Shown here piece after piece: positions 58,915 to 64,000 of a stretch of DNA of 64,000 nucleotides (position 1 is its first letter; the number at the start of each line of letters is the position of its first letter). The stretch is from Enterococcus_E cecorum_B (GTDB lineage Bacteria > Bacillota > Bacilli > Lactobacillales > Enterococcaceae), in NCBI GenBank assembly GCA_946499615.1, contig CAMMST010000005.1, positions 1 to 64,000 of the forward strand. The letters run 5' to 3'. Both the position numbers and the translations under genes were made by a program. The notes beneath the pieces were generated by a model that saw only the letters and a program-made list of their open reading frames with translations, did no database searches and was not told the origin of the DNA.

Positions 58915-60006
58915 TTATCCTTCATCCAGTATTAAGACTAACATATCTTGTTTATGAAATGCAATACTTAATGCTTTTGACTGATTATTTGTTAATTTGT
59001 TATGTAAGATAGGATTGGTTTGTAATTGTAAAGCGATATCCATACAATCGACACTTGGCGCTAAAAAAATTCCGCGAGTATTTTCTAATTGGGCTATATC
59101 CGTCAAATGTTTCATCTCATCCGTTGTAAACGTAAAAAATGGCTCCGTTCTTTGTGTGCGCATCTCTTTTAACTGAAGTATCCTTGCAGTACTTAATACT
59201 TTTTCAGGACTTTGCTCAAACTGTGCTAATGCTTCATTGGCAACACTCGCTGACTCAGAATCATCTATTTGATATTTCTTTTCATCAAGGCGACTGAATA
59301 AAGTCAAGAAATAATTCGCTTTTTGAACACTTAACGCTTCCCAATTTGCTAGTCGATTTTCATTTTCATAAGTTTCATACTGACCTTTTATAAGTTGGTA
59401 AGGAGCTACTTTTAGCAGATAATGTGCGTCTAGGTATCGAATAGCAAACAATTTCCCAGTAATTGGATGAAAATAGCAGATAGCATAGACTTGATTATTG
59501 TAGCTAATAAAGGGCCGATAATTCATATCTTCTTCTGATAATTCGAATTGGTATTCTTTATCTTGCATTTTAATGGACAAAGAACTAGAGATGACAGTTT
59601 GCGATAGTAAGTCTTCTAAGTCCATCCCCAAATGAAAATGATTTCCTACTTTTCCTTTGTTACCGAAAACTGTTAATTCTTGGATTTTACCATTATGATT
59701 CGTTAATAAATCAAAATTTTGATGTTGATTGGCAAATAAATATTCAGTATACCCATAGCCTGTATCAACATTTTGTAATTCTTTTGGTAATTTTTCACGT
59801 ATTGTGTTAATATCTTGACCAATCATCTGGGCATAAATATCAGCTGCAATGTTTTCAGTATTTTGCTGCGGTCTAGGTTGTTTCAGTTTAACCGTATTAG
59901 ATTGCGAGTTTATTTTCGTCTTAATTGGATAAAAAATCGGCTGCAAATATACAGCAAGAAGGACCGAAATAAAAATAATCATAAACGATAATTTACGATA
60001 TTTCAT
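58915..60006 (-). CDS. Secreted or membrane-anchored YlbC-like protein with CAP-associated domain
   Basis: A 363-residue protein with one N-terminal membrane helix (about 7-25) and an exported remainder. The middle part resembles the CAP-associated N-terminal domain of YlbC (AQMIGQDINTIREKL...GYGYTEYLF, about 60-95). The C-terminal 150 residues occupy the place of the SCP/CAP domain, but I cannot find its conserved His and Glu residues (HS..M, GEN, HR..IL), so it looks strongly degenerate. It stands between pyc and ylbF, as ylbC does in Bacillus. Confidence 0.7.
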   Translation of the reverse strand: MKYRKLSFMIIFISVLLAVYLQPIFYPIKTKINSQSNTVKLKQPRPQQNTENIAADIYAQMIGQDINTIREKLPKELQNVDTGYGYTEYLFANQHQNFDLLTNHNGKIQELTVFGNKGKVGNHFHLGMDLEDLLSQTVISSSLSIKMQDKEYQFELSEEDMNYRPFISYNNQVYAICYFHPITGKLFAIRYLDAHYLLKVAPYQLIKGQYETYENENRLANWEALSVQKANYFLTLFSRLDEKKYQIDDSESASVANEALAQFEQSPEKVLSTARILQLKEMRTQRTEPFFTFTTDEMKHLTDIAQLENTRGIFLAPSVDCMDIALQLQTNPILHNKLTNNQSKALSIAFHKQDMLVLILDEG

Positions 60007-60027
60007 TTCAATCCCTCCAAATACATA

Positions 60028-63000
60028 TTATTTTAATTCGATAAGCAAATCACCTGACTGAATGGTTTCGCCAGGATGTACATATAAATGATCGACTACC
60101 CCATCAAAACGTGCTTCGATTGCCGTTTCCATTTTCATCGCTTCAGTAATCATCAAGACATCGCCCTTTTTCACATGATCACCTTTTTTCACTAATACTT
60201 GTAAAACAGAGCCGGACATTGTCGCACCATATTGATTTTTATCTGTTGGTTCAGCTTTTTTACGATGCACAATTGTACTTTGAATAGATTTATCATTTAC
60301 CACAATTTCGCGTCTTTGACCATTTAAATTAAAGAATAAGATACGATTGCCTTCTTCATCTGCTTCACCTATTTCGTCTAATCGAATAATTAATACCTTC
60401 CCTTTTTCGATTTCAACATTAATTTTTTCGCCTAAACGCATCCCATAAAAGAAAGTAGGGGTATCTAATAGCTTGACTTCCCCAAATTGCTCATAGGCTT
60501 TACAGTAATCTAAAAAGACCTGTGGATATATCAAGTAACTCAAAACTTGTTCATCTTTAGGAGTAAAGCCTACTTTTTCAGCTAATTCATTACGTACCTT
60601 TTCAAAATCAACAGCAGGTGCTAACTGGCCGGGACGCACAGTTATAGATGGACGGCCTTTCAAAATAATTTTTTGCAGTTTTTCAGGGAAACCGCCAACT
60701 GGTTGTCCAAGCTGTCCTTCAAAGAAAGAAACCACTGAATCAGGGAAACTTAAAGTATCGCCTTTTTCGTAAAGATCCTCTTTAGTTAATCGATTTTGAA
60801 CCATAAATAAGGCCATATCCCCTACCACTTTAGAAGAAGGTGTCACTTTCACAATGTCCCCAAACATCATGTTCACTTTACGATACATTTGCTTGACTTC
60901 ATCCCATTTATCACTTAGGCCAACCGCTTTTGCTTGTTGTTGTAAATTAGAATATTGCCCACCAGGCATTTCATGTAAATAGACTTCAGTTTGAGGCGCG
61001 TTCATGCCATTTTCAAAACTTTGATAATATGGGCGCACATCTTCCCAATAATGATTTAATGCTTGGGCTTTTTGAATATCCATTTGTGGTGCGCGTTTAT
61101 CCCCCAACAAAGCATAGTATAGACTTGACATGCTTGGTTGACTCGTATGGGCACTCATTGCAGAAATAGCTACATCGACAATATCTACCCCTGCTTGAAT
61201 TGCTTTTTCATAAGTCATAATCGCATTACCAGAAGTATCATGTGTATGAAGATGAATTGGCACATCCACAGTATCCTTCAATTCAGAAATTAAGCGATAA
61301 GCAGCTTGTGGTTTTAATAAGCCGGCCATATCTTTAATCGCAATAATATGCGCACCCAAACTTTCCAAATCTTTAGCCATTTGTTTATAGTAATGTATAT
61401 CATATTTACTACGAAGCGGATCATTAATATCACCTGTGTAACAAATCGCCGCTTCAGCAATTTTACCAGTATCTAAAACTGCTTGAATACTTGGTTCCAT
61501 TTGAGCAGTCCAGTTCAGACTATCAAATATACGGAAGACATCGATTCCTTGTTTGGCTGATTCTTTAATAAAGGCTTGAATGACATTATCTGGGTAGTTT
61601 GAATAACCCACCGCATTAGATCCTCTAAATAGCATTTGCATCAACGTATTTGGCATTTGTTGACGAATTTTACGTAATCTTTCCCATGGATCTTCATTTA
61701 AGAAACGATACGCCACATCAAAAGTTGCCCCACCCCACATTTCACTTGAGAACAATTGTGGAATAGCAAATTGCGTTTGAGCTGCAATTTTTTCAATATC
61801 ATGTGTTCGAACGCGGGTAGCTAGTAAACTTTGATGCGCATCACGGAAGGTCGTATCCGTTAAAAGTACAGCCTGTTGTTCTTGAACCCATTTAGAAACA
61901 GCTTGCGGACCTTCTTTATCCAAAATCTTTTTAGCGGTAACAATTTCTTTATTTTGCGTAATTATTTCTTTTGGTACACGCGGCACTTCAAAGAATGGTT
62001 TTGCTTTTTTATCAATTCCTGGGAAACCATTAATCGTGATTTCACCAATATATTTCATAGTTTTATTTCCACGATCTCGCGTACTAGAAAACTCAAATAA
62101 ACTTGGTGTGTTGTCAATAAAGGTAGTCTTGGCATTTCCTGATTGGAAGACTTCATTATGAATGACATTTTGCATAAATGGGATGTTTGTCTTTACCCCA
62201 CGAATTCTAAACTCTTTCAAGCAACGTTGCATCTTCTGAATCGCTGCTTGGAAGGTAGCACCATGCGTACAAACTTTAACTAACAAAGAATCAAAATATG
62301 GTGTAACAATGGCACCCGCATAAGCATTACCAACATCTAAACGAACACCAAAGCCACCAGGTGAGCGATAAGTATCGATTTTACCAGTATCAGGCATGAA
62401 ATTATTCAATGGATCTTCTGTTGTAATCCGACATTGAATCGCTGCACCTTTAAGATAAATATTTTCTTGCTGTGGAATATGAATATCTTTATGTAAATCT
62501 TTCCCTTGAGCAATTAAAATTTGACTAGTCACAATGTCAATATCTGTAATTAATTCAGTAATCGTATGTTCTACTTGTACACGTGGATTCACTTCAATAA
62601 AGTAGAAATCATCGCCACTAACCAAAAATTCTACAGTTCCAGCATTGACATATCCGACATGTTTCATTAATTGAACAGCCGCACCACAGATTTTTTCACG
62701 TAATTCAGTTGATAATGATACACAAGGTGCAACTTCAACTACTTTCTGATGACGTCTTTGTACTGAGCAATCACGTTCGAATAAGTGCACAACATTACCA
62801 TGCATATCACCTAAAATCTGCACTTCAATATGTTTTGGATCAGCAATATATTTTTCTACATAGACTTCATCACTACCAAATGCGGCTTTAGCTTCACTCT
62901 TTGCACGGTTGTAGCCTTCTAAAGCTTGAGCATCATCAAAGGCCACGCGCATGCCACGACCACCACCGCCAAGAGCAGCTTTAATCATAATTGGATAGCC

Positions 63001-63453
63001 GTAATCCTTTGCAAAATCAAGCACCTCATCTACAGAGTCTACCGGGCCGTCACTTCCTGGAATAGATTGAATGCCGGCTTTCACGGCTGCTTCTTTTGCT
63101 TTAATCTTATCTCCAAAAATATCTAGATGTTCAAGTTTTGGTCCGATGAATGTCAGGCCTTCTTCTTGACAACGTTTCGCAAACTGTAAATTTTCAGATA
63201 AAAATCCATAGCCTGGGTGAATCGCATCTGCCCCAGCTTCTTTGGCAACTCGGATGATGCCTTCAATATCCAAATACGCTTCAATTGGCTTTTTACCTTC
63301 ACCGATTAAGTAGGCTTCATCTGCTTTAAAACGGTGAACAGAATATTCATCTTCAGCTGCATAAATACCGACTGTTGCAATTCCTAACTCCGCACATGCA
63401 CGAAAAACACGTATTGCGATTTCGCCACGATTTGCGACTAATACTTTTTTCAT
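60028..63453 (-). CDS. pyc: Pyruvate carboxylase
   Basis: Biotin enzyme of 1141 residues that makes oxaloacetate from pyruvate and bicarbonate, refilling aspartate and partial TCA pools. Biotin carboxylase domain (about 1-450): VLVANRGEIAIRVFRA, AALGGGGRGMR, VEVNPRVQVEHT. Carboxyltransferase domain (about 530-800): LLTDTTFRDAHQSLLATRVRT and the metal His pair in PIHLHTHDTSG. After the allosteric linker comes the biotin carrier with the modified Lys in ITEAMKMETAIEA (about 1107). The chain is complete. It follows ftsW by 24 bases. Confidence 0.97.
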   Translation of the reverse strand: MKKVLVANRGEIAIRVFRACAELGIATVGIYAAEDEYSVHRFKADEAYLIGEGKKPIEAYLDIEGIIRVAKEAGADAIHPGYGFLSENLQFAKRCQEEGLTFIGPKLEHLDIFGDKIKAKEAAVKAGIQSIPGSDGPVDSVDEVLDFAKDYGYPIMIKAALGGGGRGMRVAFDDAQALEGYNRAKSEAKAAFGSDEVYVEKYIADPKHIEVQILGDMHGNVVHLFERDCSVQRRHQKVVEVAPCVSLSTELREKICGAAVQLMKHVGYVNAGTVEFLVSGDDFYFIEVNPRVQVEHTITELITDIDIVTSQILIAQGKDLHKDIHIPQQENIYLKGAAIQCRITTEDPLNNFMPDTGKIDTYRSPGGFGVRLDVGNAYAGAIVTPYFDSLLVKVCTHGATFQAAIQKMQRCLKEFRIRGVKTNIPFMQNVIHNEVFQSGNAKTTFIDNTPSLFEFSSTRDRGNKTMKYIGEITINGFPGIDKKAKPFFEVPRVPKEIITQNKEIVTAKKILDKEGPQAVSKWVQEQQAVLLTDTTFRDAHQSLLATRVRTHDIEKIAAQTQFAIPQLFSSEMWGGATFDVAYRFLNEDPWERLRKIRQQMPNTLMQMLFRGSNAVGYSNYPDNVIQAFIKESAKQGIDVFRIFDSLNWTAQMEPSIQAVLDTGKIAEAAICYTGDINDPLRSKYDIHYYKQMAKDLESLGAHIIAIKDMAGLLKPQAAYRLISELKDTVDVPIHLHTHDTSGNAIMTYEKAIQAGVDIVDVAISAMSAHTSQPSMSSLYYALLGDKRAPQMDIQKAQALNHYWEDVRPYYQSFENGMNAPQTEVYLHEMPGGQYSNLQQQAKAVGLSDKWDEVKQMYRKVNMMFGDIVKVTPSSKVVGDMALFMVQNRLTKEDLYEKGDTLSFPDSVVSFFEGQLGQPVGGFPEKLQKIILKGRPSITVRPGQLAPAVDFEKVRNELAEKVGFTPKDEQVLSYLIYPQVFLDYCKAYEQFGEVKLLDTPTFFYGMRLGEKINVEIEKGKVLIIRLDEIGEADEEGNRILFFNLNGQRREIVVNDKSIQSTIVHRKKAEPTDKNQYGATMSGSVLQVLVKKGDHVKKGDVLMITEAMKMETAIEARFDGVVDHLYVHPGETIQSGDLLIELK

Positions 63454-63477
63454 CGAACCACTCCTTGAATTTATTTA

Positions 63478-64000
63478 TCAATACAACATCAATTTTTTCT
63501 TCTTTTCATCAGCACTAATATTTAAGACTAAACCAACACAGGCTGATAAAACAATTAAACTAGAACCACCTTGACTAAAGAATGGAAAGGTAATCCCCGT
63601 TAATGGAATCAAACCAGTAATTCCCCCTAAATTGATGAAGATTTGAATCAAAAATAATGAACCGACGCCTAAACAAATCATTGAATTAAAAGCATCATTT
63701 GAACGAATACCAATTAAAAGGATTCGTCCGACTAAAAACAACAATAAACCTAAAATAAGAATAGCCCCAATTAATCCCAATTCTTCAACAACAATTGCAA
63801 AAATAAAGTCTGTTGAAGCAGCAAAACTTAGGAAACCTTTCTTTTGGATACTATTTCCTAAACCTAAACCAAATAATCGACCATTAAACATTGCATAATA
63901 GCCATTTACCAGTTGATGACCGTCGCCAAATTCATCTTTAAATGGATTTAAGAATACTGCAAAACGAGAGGCAACGTGTGCAGGTAAAAAACTACCATTG
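63478..64000 (-). CDS. ftsW: Lipid II polymerase FtsW, N-terminus beyond window edge
   Basis: The last 173 residues of a SEDS-family glycosyltransferase that polymerises septal peptidoglycan with a partner PBP2b-type protein. Visible: the extracellular loop with FLNPFKDEFGDGHQLVNGYYA, then NGRLFGLGLGNSIQK, the FIFAIVVEELGLIGAILILGL segment, and the C-terminal NLGGITGLIPLTGITFPFFSQGGSSL signature. Four membrane segments remain. The position directly before pyc favours FtsW over RodA. The start is outside the window. Confidence 0.9.
   Translation of the reverse strand, partial: NGSFLPAHVASRFAVFLNPFKDEFGDGHQLVNGYYAMFNGRLFGLGLGNSIQKKGFLSFAASTDFIFAIVVEELGLIGAILILGLLLFLVGRILLIGIRSNDAFNSMICLGVGSLFLIQIFINLGGITGLIPLTGITFPFFSQGGSSLIVLSACVGLVLNISADEKKKKLMLY

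Noticed and set aside
1..64000. CRISPR arrays, insertion sequences, prophage, tRNA or rRNA genes
   Set aside because: I found no regularly spaced repeats, transposase or integrase genes, attachment-site duplications or tRNA-like folds; gene order is that of a conserved chromosome.

Overview
The window comes from a low-GC Gram-positive bacterium of the order Lactobacillales, most likely an Enterococcaceae-type lactic acid bacterium. I infer this from AT-rich coding sequence, strong AGGAGG ribosome sites, CIRCE/CtsR/PerR/Bacillus-type LexA control, and gene neighbourhoods shared with Bacillus, Streptococcus and Enterococcus: recU-pbp1A beside ypsA-gpsB-rnpB-rlmL, lexA beside a YnzC gene and tkt, polA-mutM-coaE-nrdR-dnaB-dnaI, and ftsW-pyc-ylbC-ylbF-ylbG-rsmD-coaD-sepM. 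The species cannot be named from this sequence alone. I see no phage, insertion sequence, CRISPR array, tRNA or rRNA operon; this is ordinary chromosome with a few accessory spots. No stretch over about 300 bases lacks a gene; the longest gaps (about 170 to 210 bases) are promoter regions described below.

Layout. 1-9300: a division and envelope cluster. On the minus strand lie a MapZ-like surface protein (cut by the window edge), a SUMF1-like orphan, the helicase CshB, the methyltransferase RlmL, RNase P RNA, GpsB and YpsA; recU and pbp1A run the other way. 9300-12700: nth, dnaD, ridA, perR and cysK. 12700-16300: tkt, a YnzC-family gene, lexA and a small membrane protein with two LexA operators. 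16300-20800: ahpC-ahpF under a perfect PerR box, then two coupled genes I do not recognise and a 60-residue basic protein. 20800-25400: an acetyltransferase and the sucrose genes scrA, scrB and scrR with two operators and a cre site. 25400-27900: a YjdF-like membrane protein and L-serine dehydratase sdaAB-sdaAA. 27900-32130: the ornithine-making operon argD-argC-argJ-argB behind ArgR-type boxes. 32200-37300: clpB (CIRCE plus CtsR), asparaginase and pepT. 37300-46900: replication and repair genes. 47000-49730: oleate hydratase and its probable TetR regulator. 49800-53040: a Bax-inhibitor protein, a MaoC-like protein, murC and an SprT-like protein. 53000-64000: tex, then the long ftsW-pyc...VOC operon on the minus strand.

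How it works together. The window joins cell division and wall synthesis (MapZ-like, GpsB, PBP1A, FtsW, MurC), DNA repair and SOS (RecU, Nth, MutM, PolA, LexA), replication initiation (DnaD, DnaB, DnaI), peroxide defence (PerR, AhpC, AhpF), protein quality control (ClpB) and carbon/amino-acid metabolism (sucrose, serine, arginine, pyruvate carboxylase). Most regulators here sit next to DNA sites fitting their families. The best candidates for undescribed biology are the SOS-controlled 81-residue membrane protein beside lexA, the unknown gene pair at 18649-20455, the SUMF1-like orphan, and the MapZ-like protein that lacks a cytoplasmic domain.
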